Source: Pseudogemmobacter humi
GTDB lineage: Bacteria; Pseudomonadota; Alphaproteobacteria; Rhodobacterales; Rhodobacteraceae
Direction of reading: 5' to 3'
NCBI RefSeq assembly: GCF_900609055.1
Contig: NZ_UXAW01000134.1
Location: forward strand, 58,450-122,449
Length of the DNA stretch: 64,000 bases
Shown: positions 33,989 through 42,355 of the stretch, piece after piece
How positions within the stretch are numbered: the stretch's first letter is position 1
Layout of the letters: each line of letters starts with the position of its first letter
The notes under the pieces: model-generated
Told to the model about the DNA's origin: nothing
Database searches by the model: none
Seen by the model: only the letters and a program-made list of their open reading frames with translations
Position numbers and translations under genes: made by a program

Positions 33989-34249
33989 ATGACGGGTATA
34001 TTCTCGATAGCCCTGCTGGTCCTTCAGGCGATCTTGTTCCTGGCCTGGATGATACTGGCATTTCGGTGGTTGCTCGCCCTGCGTGCCGATGCGGCAGCGG
34101 CAAGCGGCGCGGCGATGCCTGGCCTGCGGCAGTCGCTGCGCGCTTTTCGTCGCGCCCTGACGGATCGGCGATACAGAACGGAAAGGCGCCGGTTCGGCCT
34201 GCTGACCTTTGCGCTACTGGGTCTGTCAGCGCTTGCGGGTCTGCAGTGA
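33989..34249 (+). CDS. Small membrane protein downstream of the response regulator
   Basis: An 86-residue protein starting MTGIFSIALLVLQAILF, with two hydrophobic helices at the ends (IFSIALLVLQAILFLAWMIL and FGLLTFALLGLSALAGL) and a basic, Arg-rich middle. It starts 10 bases after the response regulator stop and is probably in the same operon. No family recognised. Confidence 0.6.
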   Translation: MTGIFSIALLVLQAILFLAWMILAFRWLLALRADAAAASGAAMPGLRQSLRAFRRALTDRRYRTERRRFGLLTFALLGLSALAGLQ

Positions 34250-34340
34250 GCTTCTGCCATGTCGGCACCGCCGCACTGCCGCCAAAGCAGCGCCCTCCCG
34301 GTGCTGCCCATATGCTCAGCGCATCGGCGCAGGCAGACAG

Positions 34341-34904
34341 TCACGAGTCGTAGGCCGCAAGCCTTGTGAAATCGACTGCGCCCAACACGCCCTGCATCGC
34401 GTCGCTCTCCATGCCCTGCGCTTGCACCAGCACCCGCCCGCCAACCAGCGCGGAAAGCGAACCGTCCTGCTCCAGCATATCCTGCCCCGCGACCTTCACC
34501 ACTTTGCCCATCATCGCCATCATCTGCGGATTGCCAAGGATGCCGGCCATCTGCGCCACCAGCGGGCTGTCGGCCGTAAGCGTCAGTGAGAAACTGTTGC
34601 CCTGCGGATCTGTGTAGCGCGCCTGCACCATATTGCCGGTCATGCCCATCAGAGTCATGCCCTCGGCGGCACTGGCATCGATCTCACGAGCCCAGCCGGT
34701 CGGCGCTTCGGGCAGGTAACCTGCAAGCCTTTCGGTTTGCAGCGCGAGAACCGCCCTTGACGCGGCAGTGATTTGTGCCGCCGTACCGTTCAGATCGCCG
34801 GCCCCGTAGGCGGTGGTCGCCGCGGCCAGCGCCTCCGACACATCATCGGCATGGGCCATCGGGCTCGAGAACGCGAGCAGGAGAGCAGCACATAGATTTT
34901 TCAT
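34341..34904 (-). CDS. Periplasmic protein of unknown function
   Basis: A 187-residue protein with a signal peptide (MKNLCAALLLAFSSPMAHA). The mature part has a helical repeat-like start (SEALAAATTAYGAGDLNGTAAQITAASRAV), then an alpha/beta part with GMTGNMVQARYTDPQGNSFSLTL and Met-rich NPQMMAMMGK. Last gene of a three-gene operon with the vWA protein at 35638 and the secreted protein at 34931; 26 bases separate it from the latter. Function unknown. Confidence 0.65.
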   Translation of the reverse strand: MKNLCAALLLAFSSPMAHADDVSEALAAATTAYGAGDLNGTAAQITAASRAVLALQTERLAGYLPEAPTGWAREIDASAAEGMTLMGMTGNMVQARYTDPQGNSFSLTLTADSPLVAQMAGILGNPQMMAMMGKVVKVAGQDMLEQDGSLSALVGGRVLVQAQGMESDAMQGVLGAVDFTRLAAYDS

Positions 34905-34930
34905 TATCATCACCTTGAGTTGGAAGGGTT

Positions 34931-35641
34931 TCAGCCGCCGGACCTGGCCAGATCGACGGTCACGCGGACATCGCAATGCCCGAGACCTGCGGCATCAATC
35001 ACTGCCTGCGAGGCGCCCTCGGCGCGCACACTCAGTTGTACAAGGATCCGCACAAGGCGTGGGTCGATCAGCTCGGCCTCATAGGTGACGCCGATCCGGA
35101 CCATCGAAGACATGCCCGCTTCGCTGGCCGCCGGGCCGGTCCCGGTGAAGCGCGTGTCGCTGAGCCGCGTCCAGTCGATGGCGCGGGCCGTGCCCTCCAT
35201 GCGGATCCGGTCCGGGTGGAAGCTGCCGCCCCAGGCGATATCGCGCGGAAAGACCATCGCTTCAGTGACGGGCTCCAGCGCAGCATCCAGCCCGGGTGGG
35301 CACTGGCTCACATGGCGGTCGGTGACGGTGCCGATCCACTGGCCGTCTTCGGGGACCAGCGCATCGAACAGCTCCAGCGGGCATTCGCCATCGCCCCCGG
35401 CGGCAAGGTCGATCTCGGTCAGGGAGAGCGGGCTCCAGATATAGGTGCCGTCATAACGGACAAGGGTGGTGGTCCCGGCGGGCGCGGGTGTGCCAAGGAC
35501 GACCTCGGCCTCCTGCATCGTCAGCGAGGACAGCGCACAGCGGCAGCCTCCGGCGCTGCATTCGGCAACGGTCAGTTTTTCCTGCGCAAGGGCCGGAGCG
35601 GCGGCAAACAGGGCGACAAGGGCCAGGACAAGACGGTTCAT
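34931..35641 (-). CDS. Cys-rich secreted protein
   Basis: A 236-residue protein with a signal peptide (MNRLVLALVALFAAAPALA). The mature part has about six cysteines (AECSAGGCRCAL, ECPLEL, QCPPG, HCDVR) that probably form disulphides in the periplasm. No family recognised. Its start overlaps the stop of the vWA gene by four bases (ATGA), so they are coupled. Confidence 0.65.
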   Translation of the reverse strand: MNRLVLALVALFAAAPALAQEKLTVAECSAGGCRCALSSLTMQEAEVVLGTPAPAGTTTLVRYDGTYIWSPLSLTEIDLAAGGDGECPLELFDALVPEDGQWIGTVTDRHVSQCPPGLDAALEPVTEAMVFPRDIAWGGSFHPDRIRMEGTARAIDWTRLSDTRFTGTGPAASEAGMSSMVRIGVTYEAELIDPRLVRILVQLSVRAEGASQAVIDAAGLGHCDVRVTVDLARSGG

Positions 35642-37629
35642 TCTGCGCTCCATCCGGGAACCAGCTGCGACATCGGGTCATCACCCTGCGGCGTGAAGAC
35701 TGCGCCGCCGAAACGTGGCGTGAAGGACAGGCTGGGCGCGAGGGTCGCCATCGCCGCGTCGGTGGCCGCATCTTCTGCGCCGAAAAGACAAAGCGGGCCA
35801 AGCGGGCTTTCCAGACAACGGCCGTTGCTTTCCAACCATTGCAGCGGGTTCAGCGCCAATATGCGCCCATCCGGCCCTGTGAAAGCCGCGCTCGGGCGGT
35901 CTGCCCGGGCACCCGCAGCGGTTTCAGCAAAGAAAGCCTCGGTCAGGGTCCAGCCCTCGGGGAGCCTCATCGAGAGCCCGGTTTCAGGGTCGGTGTAAGG
36001 GGTGCCGGGCAGGCCCGGAATGGCCGCTTCCTCGCCCATCCCCTCGCTTTCAAGGCCCACCGGAATCTCGAACGCCTGTCCCGGTGCAGCCGCCACGGTG
36101 ATCTTGGCGGCAAAGAACATGCCGCTGTCGGCCAGGCCCTCGATCCGCCAGCGCCCCGGAGAAAGCTCTGCCTGCCATGGGCCGCTGAAGGCTTCGGGCA
36201 TTGCCACAGCCTCGGGTGCATCGGGGGCGGGAGCAAGAGGCGTGGCGCTCCAGGAAATACGCTCGGCCTCGAACCCGGCGGGCGTGGTGATCCGCACCGG
36301 CGACAGTACGGGCGCGGTCGCCTCGACACCGACGGGCAAGGGCATGGAAAAGATCATCCGCCGGTCCGGCCTGCGGCCCAGAACGTAGCGCAACTCATAG
36401 ATGCCCGCTTCGGCCGGGGCTGTCAGTCTGGCCGCACCTTCGGGGCGATCACCCGGTTCGATGGTTTCCGCCGTATAGGCCCAGGAAAATTCCTCCGATG
36501 AGATGTCGGCACCCGGCCGGGCGATCTCGATCCAGTCATCTGCATTCGCCGGGCCGGACCATAGGACGGTGAATTCCTCACCGGGTGCCACCGGGCCGGT
36601 CAGCGTCAGACTGGCAGTGGCCGGCGCACCAAGCCCGACATAGGGCACGGTCAGTCCAACAATGCCGGGTTTCATTCCCGCGACGAAGCCCTCTTCGGGC
36701 GGATAGACATCGGCGTGGAATTCGGTGCCCGGACGGAAAGCGAAACAGCGGGCGTGGTCGACAAAGTAGCTGCCAGCAGGCTCGTAGCGCCACGAGCCGC
36801 AATTGCCATCCGCCTCGCAGATGGCGCGGCATTGTTCGGGGGTGCCGTCACCGGGGAAATCGAAAGCGGCGGGCTCTGGAAGGTCAGGGCCAAATGCATA
36901 GCCGGTGGGGGCCAGCGCAAAGCCCGGCATCCAGACAGCGCCGGGGAAACGGCGGCTCTCTCGCACCGTTTCGGGGATCTCCAATGGCGCGATCTCGGGC
37001 GCTGGTGTGTCGCTGATCGCCTGCTCCAACGCACTGGCCAGCGCGCCTGCATCCGATGCGGGCAGATAGCGGCCCCCGGTGTTCTCGGCGATGCAGGCCA
37101 CCTCAGCCCCTTCCTCGCGGGTCAGGCCAAAGCCGATGACATGGGCGGTGAAATCCACCCCCGAGGCTTCGAGCTCGGCGGCAAGGGCGCAGGGGTCGGC
37201 CTCGCAGGTCTCGATCCCGTCGGTCACCAGCACCACCGTGGCGGGTTCTTCGGTGCTGCGCAGCGCCTCGGCCGCCTGTCGTACGGCTTCGGTCAAGGGG
37301 GTTTTGCCCTGAAAGCGCATCGCATTGACGGCGTCCAGGATCTGTGCGGCGGCGCCCGCTGCGGGAGGCACTATCAATTCGATATCGGCGCAGTTCCCGC
37401 GTTCCCGGTGGCCATAGGCCATCAGGCCGATTACCCGGCTTTCGGGAAGGGGCTCCAGCACGCCTGCCACCGTCTCGCGGGCGATCTCCAGTTTGGTCCT
37501 GCCGTCGATCTGCCCCCACATCGAGCCGGAGCCATCCATGACGATCATCGTCGTGGTCTGTGCCGCAACTGGAACTGCAATAAACATGGCAAAGACCGCC
37601 GAGAGGAGGCGGGCATAAGGAAGGCGCAT
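35638..37629 (-). CDS. Secreted von Willebrand factor A-domain protein with PAN/apple-like segment
   Basis: A 663-residue protein. Signal peptide ends near VPVAAQ. A vWA domain (residues about 25-200) follows with an intact MIDAS: DGSGSM, a conserved Thr in GKTPLTEAV, and Asp in VTDGIE. A segment with EQCRAICEADGNCGSWRYEPAGSYF resembles a PAN/apple module with four cysteines. The C-terminal part is beta-rich. Such proteins bind other proteins or metals at the cell surface. First gene of an operon with two further exported proteins. ATG 37629 chosen for the signal peptide. Confidence 0.82.
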   Translation of the reverse strand: MRLPYARLLSAVFAMFIAVPVAAQTTTMIVMDGSGSMWGQIDGRTKLEIARETVAGVLEPLPESRVIGLMAYGHRERGNCADIELIVPPAAGAAAQILDAVNAMRFQGKTPLTEAVRQAAEALRSTEEPATVVLVTDGIETCEADPCALAAELEASGVDFTAHVIGFGLTREEGAEVACIAENTGGRYLPASDAGALASALEQAISDTPAPEIAPLEIPETVRESRRFPGAVWMPGFALAPTGYAFGPDLPEPAAFDFPGDGTPEQCRAICEADGNCGSWRYEPAGSYFVDHARCFAFRPGTEFHADVYPPEEGFVAGMKPGIVGLTVPYVGLGAPATASLTLTGPVAPGEEFTVLWSGPANADDWIEIARPGADISSEEFSWAYTAETIEPGDRPEGAARLTAPAEAGIYELRYVLGRRPDRRMIFSMPLPVGVEATAPVLSPVRITTPAGFEAERISWSATPLAPAPDAPEAVAMPEAFSGPWQAELSPGRWRIEGLADSGMFFAAKITVAAAPGQAFEIPVGLESEGMGEEAAIPGLPGTPYTDPETGLSMRLPEGWTLTEAFFAETAAGARADRPSAAFTGPDGRILALNPLQWLESNGRCLESPLGPLCLFGAEDAATDAAMATLAPSLSFTPRFGGAVFTPQGDDPMSQLVPGWSAE

Positions 37630-37731
37630 CAATATCTCCGTGGAAACCGGCTTTGGAGGGATCATGACGTGGCCTGTTCATGCCGTCTCGGGGTCGGCGG
37701 CATCAAATACAGGGTATGCGGAACTGCCAGG

Positions 37732-38763
37732 TCATTTTTGGTCACGAAGGTGCAGGATCGCCGCATTGCGCCTGTCACTCGGTGTCTGGCCATAGGCCTG
37801 CCGATAGCATTGGTTGAACCAGGAAAGATCACCGAAGCCTGCATTGGTCGCGATCCTGCTGACGGGCAGGCCGAAAAGCGCAGGGTCCGACAACTGCCGC
37901 TCGGCCAGGATAAGGCGGCGGCGCAACACATGGTCGGAGAAGGACTCTCCTTCATCGGCAAAGAGCGCACGCATATAGCGCGGCGATATCCCATGCCGCG
38001 CGGCCATCCAGTCGGGCGAAAGGTCAGGGTTCGTCAGGTTGCGCGCTATATCGGCCCGGATCGCGCGCAGCCGCGCCACGCGGGCGCCGCGCCCGCGCGC
38101 GACCTGTTCGCTGTCCCGATCCGCGCCGATCGCCAGCAACACCAGATCCTGAAGATGCACCCCGCAGCGTTCCAGATCCTCGGCCGGCAGTTGCGCAGCC
38201 TCGGCATGTATCGCGCGGGCATAGGCCAACATCAGCCGCCATTGTGGCGTCAAGGCGATCTGGCTGCGCAATGGCAGCCGGTCTGCCGCCGGTCCGAGCA
38301 ACACGCGCGGCAAGGAGAGGTAGAACGCATGCGTGCCTTCTCCCTCAAATCTGGCGGACCCGGTCTCTTCGGTGGGATCTATGTAGATGGCGCCGGCAGC
38401 AAGCGCCTGTTCGTTGCCACCACGCTGGCGGATGGTGAAACCGCCAGCCACAGGAATGTGGAGCAGCATGTTGTCCCCGGTGCCTGCCGCCTGCGCCAAC
38501 GTGCGGTTGGTCACGCAAGCAGAATGACGGGTATCGGCAAAGATCGCCTGACCGATCAGCGCGATTCGGGTGCGCGAAGCAAATCCCTCTCCTGCCGGCG
38601 CGATAAGTAGTTGGCATATGTTGGCGCAGGCCGCCTCGAATTCTGCGACCCGGTGGCGCGGGTCCAATGCGGCGGTATCGAGTTCGACGTGGGGCATTGC
38701 GGCCAACCGGCTGATGAGGATTGTGGTGGAGCTTGCTACCACGAATCCATCTGTCAATCGCAT
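37732..38763 (-). CDS. AraC-family transcriptional regulator
   Basis: A 343-residue regulator. The N-terminal 200 residues look like the AraC-binding-like type 2 domain (ELDTAALDPRHRVAEFEAACANICQL). The C-terminal 100 residues form the double helix-turn-helix (DWMAARHGISPRYMRALFADEGESFSDHVLRRRL and SRIATNAGFGDLSWFNQCYRQAYGQTPSDRR). The ligand is unknown. It stands beside the vWA operon on the same strand. Start uncertain: ATG 38763 or 38697. Confidence 0.85.
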   Translation of the reverse strand: MRLTDGFVVASSTTILISRLAAMPHVELDTAALDPRHRVAEFEAACANICQLLIAPAGEGFASRTRIALIGQAIFADTRHSACVTNRTLAQAAGTGDNMLLHIPVAGGFTIRQRGGNEQALAAGAIYIDPTEETGSARFEGEGTHAFYLSLPRVLLGPAADRLPLRSQIALTPQWRLMLAYARAIHAEAAQLPAEDLERCGVHLQDLVLLAIGADRDSEQVARGRGARVARLRAIRADIARNLTNPDLSPDWMAARHGISPRYMRALFADEGESFSDHVLRRRLILAERQLSDPALFGLPVSRIATNAGFGDLSWFNQCYRQAYGQTPSDRRNAAILHLRDQK

Positions 38764-38961
38764 TGATCCATGGGGCGGAGCCAGCACAGATTACCGACGC
38801 TCGCAAGATTTTCGAAGACGCCTCAAGCTTTGGCAGGCTGCAGGTGCTGCTTGAATCGCAGTGACCCAATCGAAGTGATCTGGAGCATTTGGCCGGTGGA
38901 GTGGTTGCTACGACCTTTTCCGGGGCGCACTTCTGGAAGCGTCCCTCTCGCTGGCCGTCGG

Positions 38962-39531
38962 GCATTCAGGGATCAGTCTTTCCCTCTTTCCGGCTTCTTT
39001 GATCGTGGGTTTGCGGATCGGCGGCACGCTCTGATTGCGCTTCCTGCCCAGTCCCTCTTTACGTTCGAGCGCTTCGGCGGCATGTGCCGATCCGGTGGCC
39101 TGGCCAGTATCCGATCTGGTGCAGCGTCCTGCCCGTGGCCCGCAGGGCGGTGGGGAAGGGCGCAAGCTCGCCTGTTCACAGCCCGGGTGATAATCGCCGG
39201 TGGTTGCCTGTCGGATCTGCCTGGCGGTTTCTTCAGGATCGCCGCTGTCTCCTGTCTCTCTGGGAGTGACGGGACCGCTCGCCTGCGTCCTCTGTGCTGG
39301 GCTGATCTGGCCGAAGAGCAGCGCGCGAGCGCGCTTCGACGTCTCGGCGCAACAGCGTCGTGGGACTTTCTTCCCCTGACGGCGGTGCCGTCATTCCTCG
39401 CGGAAGACAAGAAAGCCCTGCCTGTGCTGTCAGGGTCCCGGAGGGACTGCGCCGGCCGTCGTCCCCGGCCTGTCGATCGCCATCGAGGCCGCAATGGAGC
39501 GGGCCCGAACACGAGAGAATGGAGACAGACA
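38962..39531 (+). repeat. Conserved 570-bp non-coding block before DUF736, copy 1
   Basis: Similar throughout to 46755-47315 and 63327-63898, and unlike anything else in the window. Hairpins visible: GCGCGC/GCGCGC at 39321-39334, TGACGGC-ggt-GCCGTCA at 39377-39393, CCCTG/CAGGG at 39416-39435, GTCCC-gga-GGGAC at 39435-39447, GGCCG/CGGCC at 39454-39470. Copies differ by indels of two and six bases in or near hairpins, which breaks any shared reading frame but keeps most pairings. I read it as a long structured leader or separate RNA, with a ribosome site GGAGA before the DUF736 ATG. Confidence 0.7.
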
Positions 39532-39855
39532 ATGGCGACCATCGGCACCTTCAAGAAGACCGGCAACGAATACACCGGTGAAATCGTTACCCTGAGCGTC
39601 CAGGCCAAGGGCGTGCGCATCGTCCCCGACCTGCGGGCCACCGGCGAGAATGCGCCCTCGCACCGCATTCTGGTAGGCCGCGCGGAGATCGGTGCCGCCT
39701 GGTCAAAGCGCTCGAACGAGGGGCGGGACTATCTGGGTCTGAAACTGGACGATCCGAGCTTCGCACACCCGATCTACGCCAACCTCTTCGACGACGAGGA
39801 CGGCGAGGGCTCGAGCCTGATCTGGTCGCGCCCCAACAGCCGCCGGGGGGAGTAG
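39532..39855 (+). CDS. DUF736 protein, copy 1
   Basis: A 107-residue protein of the DUF736 family (MATIGTFKKTGNEYTGEIVTL start, GRAEIGAAWSKRSNEGRDYL, then DDPSFAHPIYANLF and a hydrophilic tail). DUF736 proteins are small, probably OB- or beta-barrel-like proteins common on alphaproteobacterial plasmids and integrative elements; the function is unknown. GGAGA precedes the ATG. Two more DUF736 genes with the same upstream block are at 47316 and 63899. A terminator follows. Confidence 0.92.
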   Translation: MATIGTFKKTGNEYTGEIVTLSVQAKGVRIVPDLRATGENAPSHRILVGRAEIGAAWSKRSNEGRDYLGLKLDDPSFAHPIYANLFDDEDGEGSSLIWSRPNSRRGE

Positions 39856-39868
39856 TCCCCCCAACCAG

Positions 39869-39894
39869 GGCCCCGGTCGAAAGGCCGGGGCCTT
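39869..39894 (+). terminator. Terminator after DUF736 copy 1
   Basis: GGCCCCGG (39869-39876) and CCGGGGCC (39885-39892) form an 8-bp stem closed by a GAAA tetraloop extended by TC/GG, followed by TT. The same terminator is present after DUF736 copy 2 at 47651. Confidence 0.7.
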
Positions 39895-40003
39895 CGCATT
39901 GCTTCCACAATGCCCAATGACGCTCGGCCAGCAGCAGCCGATACTTCTCCTGCTTCGTAAAGCACGGGCTCGTGTCATTGCAGGAGATCGTCAGCGGGGC
40001 GCC

Positions 40004-40765
40004 TCACCGCAATCCGCCTGCGCCGCATCGCACAAGTTGCGGCGCGTCCGGTAGGCGACTGGAACCCGCCGATTGGTACGAGACCGACCCTACGCGGGCT
40101 TTCCTCGCCAGATAGATATGATGGAAGGCATCCACCCGCCCGCCGGGCAATTGCACGTCCTCGCGCTGCCAGTCCCAGCCAAGTTCGTTGAGCCTGTCCT
40201 CAAAAAGATCGAAGATTTCTGCGGACCAGAAGGCCGCAATCCCGCCTGGTCGCAGGGCGTCCCGCACCACGTTCAGACCGTTTTGTCCGTAGAGGCGCTG
40301 ATTGTCATCGCGGACCAGGAAATCCGGCCCGTTGTCGGTATCCATCAGGATCACATCGAAGCCCGGGTCGCTTTCGGCAAGCAGGTCCATCACATCCATG
40401 ATCCGCAGCTCCACCCGCGAATCGCGCAGTGGATGATCGGCCAGGGGGGCCAGAACTGCATGGTTCCATTCCGCAATCGCCGGGATCAACTCGCAGACAG
40501 TGACCTCTGCATCGGCGGGCGAGAGATCGAGCGCAGCCCGCAGGGTGAAGCCCATGCCGAGACCGCCGATCAGCAGGCGGGGTTGGGGTGCGCCACCAAC
40601 CCGCCGCAGGCTGCGCTCGGCAAGCACCGCTTCGGAGCGCCACATGATGTTCGACATCAACTCGATGCCGTTGAAGCGGATCTCATAGATATTGCCGCGT
40701 TTGCGCAGCAGGATATCGTCGCCCGCCTCGGTCGAGGCGCGGGCCAGTTCAGTCCAGAGTGTCAT
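40004..40765 (-). CDS. Spermidine-synthase-like methyltransferase-fold protein
   Basis: A 253-residue protein of the spermidine synthase / SAM-methyltransferase fold. RLLIGGLGMGFTLRAAL is the nucleotide-binding motif I, ADAEVTVCELIPAIAEWN carries the acidic motif II, and FDVILMDTDNGPDFLV is motif IV. The usual polyamine-synthase gatekeeper pattern (GG-D-G at motif I) is replaced by GGLGMG, so it may be a related methyltransferase or polyamine-type transferase of different substrate. The C-terminal 30 residues after YLARKAR are probably a non-native extension. It is convergent with DUF736 copy 1. Confidence 0.78.
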   Translation of the reverse strand: MTLWTELARASTEAGDDILLRKRGNIYEIRFNGIELMSNIMWRSEAVLAERSLRRVGGAPQPRLLIGGLGMGFTLRAALDLSPADAEVTVCELIPAIAEWNHAVLAPLADHPLRDSRVELRIMDVMDLLAESDPGFDVILMDTDNGPDFLVRDDNQRLYGQNGLNVVRDALRPGGIAAFWSAEIFDLFEDRLNELGWDWQREDVQLPGGRVDAFHHIYLARKARVGSVSYQSAGSSRLPDAPQLVRCGAGGLR

Positions 40766-40818
40766 GACAAATCCCTCGGCCCCGTCAGGGTGCCGGTCTG
40801 ATATGTTGCAGGGGAATG

Positions 40819-40871
40819 GTCTGGGGTTGCCCGGCGGTCAGTGCATGTTCAGCGCACGGGCAACCCCAGAC
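40819..40871. repeat. Long perfect inverted repeat
   Basis: GTCTGGGGTTGCCCG (40819-40833) and CGGGCAACCCCAGAC (40857-40871) are perfectly complementary over 15 bases around a 23-base loop. No T-tract follows, so it is not a standard terminator. It lies 54 bases upstream of the spermidine-synthase-like gene in otherwise gene-free DNA. Confidence 0.65.
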
Positions 40872-41474
40872 ACATGGCGTGCCTTGGTCCCGATCAGCAG
40901 CGGGAAAAGCGCCGCGCTGGATTTGCTACCAATATGATCGCTCATGACCGCTCTTGTGCCTGATCAACCCGTCTGGGGCAATGGTAGGGGTGAATTGCGA
41001 GTCTGAGCTGAATGCCGGCTGGCTGTTTTCGGGCCCGTATTCCCCCCGGGGATCGCCGTGCGTGGCCTTCTCCGATGCCTTTGTTAGCGGCATGGCTCTA
41101 TGCTTGGGGCCTAAGGTCGTGAGCGGCTCCGCCAAAATATTCATCTTCAATTCGCGGACCGGCTTTCACCGGCTTCAAAACGCCGAAGAACGTGCCCATC
41201 TTGCTCCGAGGCCAGCGGCAGCGGAGGCATCCCGTCACGGGACACGGCCCCTGTCAGAGCCAAAGCCCCATCCCCGCTTCCATTCGCAAACCTTGGTCCG
41301 ATCCGTCTCTTTGAAATCAACCCGCAAGGGGTCGGCTTGACGCTTCGCGTGCCGCCCTCGGGGATTCGGGCAAAAGGCCCGAACGCCCGAGGGTGATTGC
41401 AGATCCGGTCAGACACTTCGGGCGCCTGTCGAGCGGGGGATGGTCCCTCGTCTCCAAAGACAGGAGCCAGTCCC
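40872..41474. other. Gene-free region before the 41475 gene
   Basis: About 600 bases with no supported gene on either strand; open frames have no domain or good ribosome site. It contains a GC hairpin-rich stretch near 41369-41396 and a purine-rich leader-like stretch (GCGGGGGATGGTCCC and CAGGAG) just before 41475. It marks the border between cargo and the following plasmid-type genes. Confidence 0.45.
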
Positions 41475-41639
41475 ATGTCCAAGAAGGATGCCACCGCTTT
41501 TGCCGCCAGCCTGGCCGCCACGCTGATGGTCTCGATCGTCGTGTTTCAGGCCGGCGATGGCAGCCATGCCGCCATGCCCGCCGATGAATATGATGGCGAT
41601 GAGACGCTCATCGCCCTCGAGATCGACCCCTGGCAGTGA
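41475..41639 (+). CDS. Small single-span membrane protein
   Basis: A 54-residue protein starting MSKKDATAFAASLAATLM. It has one membrane helix (FAASLAATLMVSIVVFQAG) after a short basic start, then an acidic C-terminus (DEYDGDETLIALEIDPWQ). CAGGAG stands nine bases before the ATG. It is the first of a run of plasmid-type genes on the plus strand. No family recognised. Confidence 0.6.
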   Translation: MSKKDATAFAASLAATLMVSIVVFQAGDGSHAAMPADEYDGDETLIALEIDPWQ

Positions 41640-41759
41640 GGCGCGTAAGCGCCTCACCCCCTTTGGGCGGCTTTCGCTGTGCGCCGCGCCGTCCACCCGG
41701 GGGGCGCGATCACCCGCCTGTGGCGCGCGCCGCGCAACGGTGCCGGGATGAACCCCGGC

Positions 41760-41858
41760 AGGGGAGAGGCCGAGGAGGGGTCCGGGAAGGGTGAGCCTTC
41801 CGGTCCCAGAGAGAGCGCCGGTCGGCTTCGCCTGTCCTTTGCTCTCAGGAGACATCCC
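41760..41858 (+). promoter_or_regulatory. Class II leader before DUF6878 gene
   Basis: GGGGAGAGG is followed by a hairpin CCGG(G)AAGG / CCTTCCGG at about 41782-41803, then AGAGAGCGC at 41810-41818 and GCTCTC at 41841-41846 which can pair as GAGAGC/GCTCTC, then GGAG before the ATG. The leaders at 46013 and 52262 share this order of elements. Confidence 0.5.
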
Positions 41859-42344
41859 ATGACCCACGATATCGCAGCATCCCCGGAAGCCAGCCTGGCC
41901 GCCACCATGGCGCAGTTCGATGCCTCGCAGCTGGCGCATCAGACGCTCAGTACGACTGCAATGGCACAGAACAAGGACACCCTGTTTGCGGCCATGCGCG
42001 CCGCCGGGATCACCGAGATCATCGTCACCTTCGACGGCGCTGGCGACAGCGGGCAGATTGAGGATATCGACGCCCGCCGCGGTGACGCCGTTGTGCCAAT
42101 GCCGGACACGGCAATCACGCTCGCGCAGGTCAGCTGGGGCATCAGCGAGATTTCGACCAGCAGCATGTCGCTCTCTGAGGCGGTCGAGACCCTGGCCTAC
42201 GATCTCCTCTCCGATAGCCATGGTGGCTGGGAGAACTGCGATGGCGCGTTCGGCGAGTTCCATTTCGACGCCGCGGCCGGGACGATCCTGCTCGACTACA
42301 ACGAGCGGTTCACCTCGTCCGAGCAATTCAACCACAGCTTTTGA
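41859..42344 (+). CDS. DUF6878 family protein
   Basis: A 161-residue acidic protein that I recognise as DUF6878-like (AAGITEIIVTFDGAGDSGQIEDID, later SHGGWENCDGAFGEFHFD and DYNERFTSSEQFNHSF). The DSGQ and GGWEN motifs look like a conserved polar patch. The family is found on plasmids and mobile elements of alphaproteobacteria; its role is unknown. ATG 41859 follows AGGAG and a class II leader. The next gene starts 11 bases after its stop. Confidence 0.75.
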   Translation: MTHDIAASPEASLAATMAQFDASQLAHQTLSTTAMAQNKDTLFAAMRAAGITEIIVTFDGAGDSGQIEDIDARRGDAVVPMPDTAITLAQVSWGISEISTSSMSLSEAVETLAYDLLSDSHGGWENCDGAFGEFHFDAAAGTILLDYNERFTSSEQFNHSF

Positions 42345-42355
42345 GGGCGGGGAAC

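Noticed and set aside
36715..38610. A 631-residue plus-strand open frame
   Set aside because: It is opposite the vWA and AraC genes, which have clear domains; the frame itself has none.
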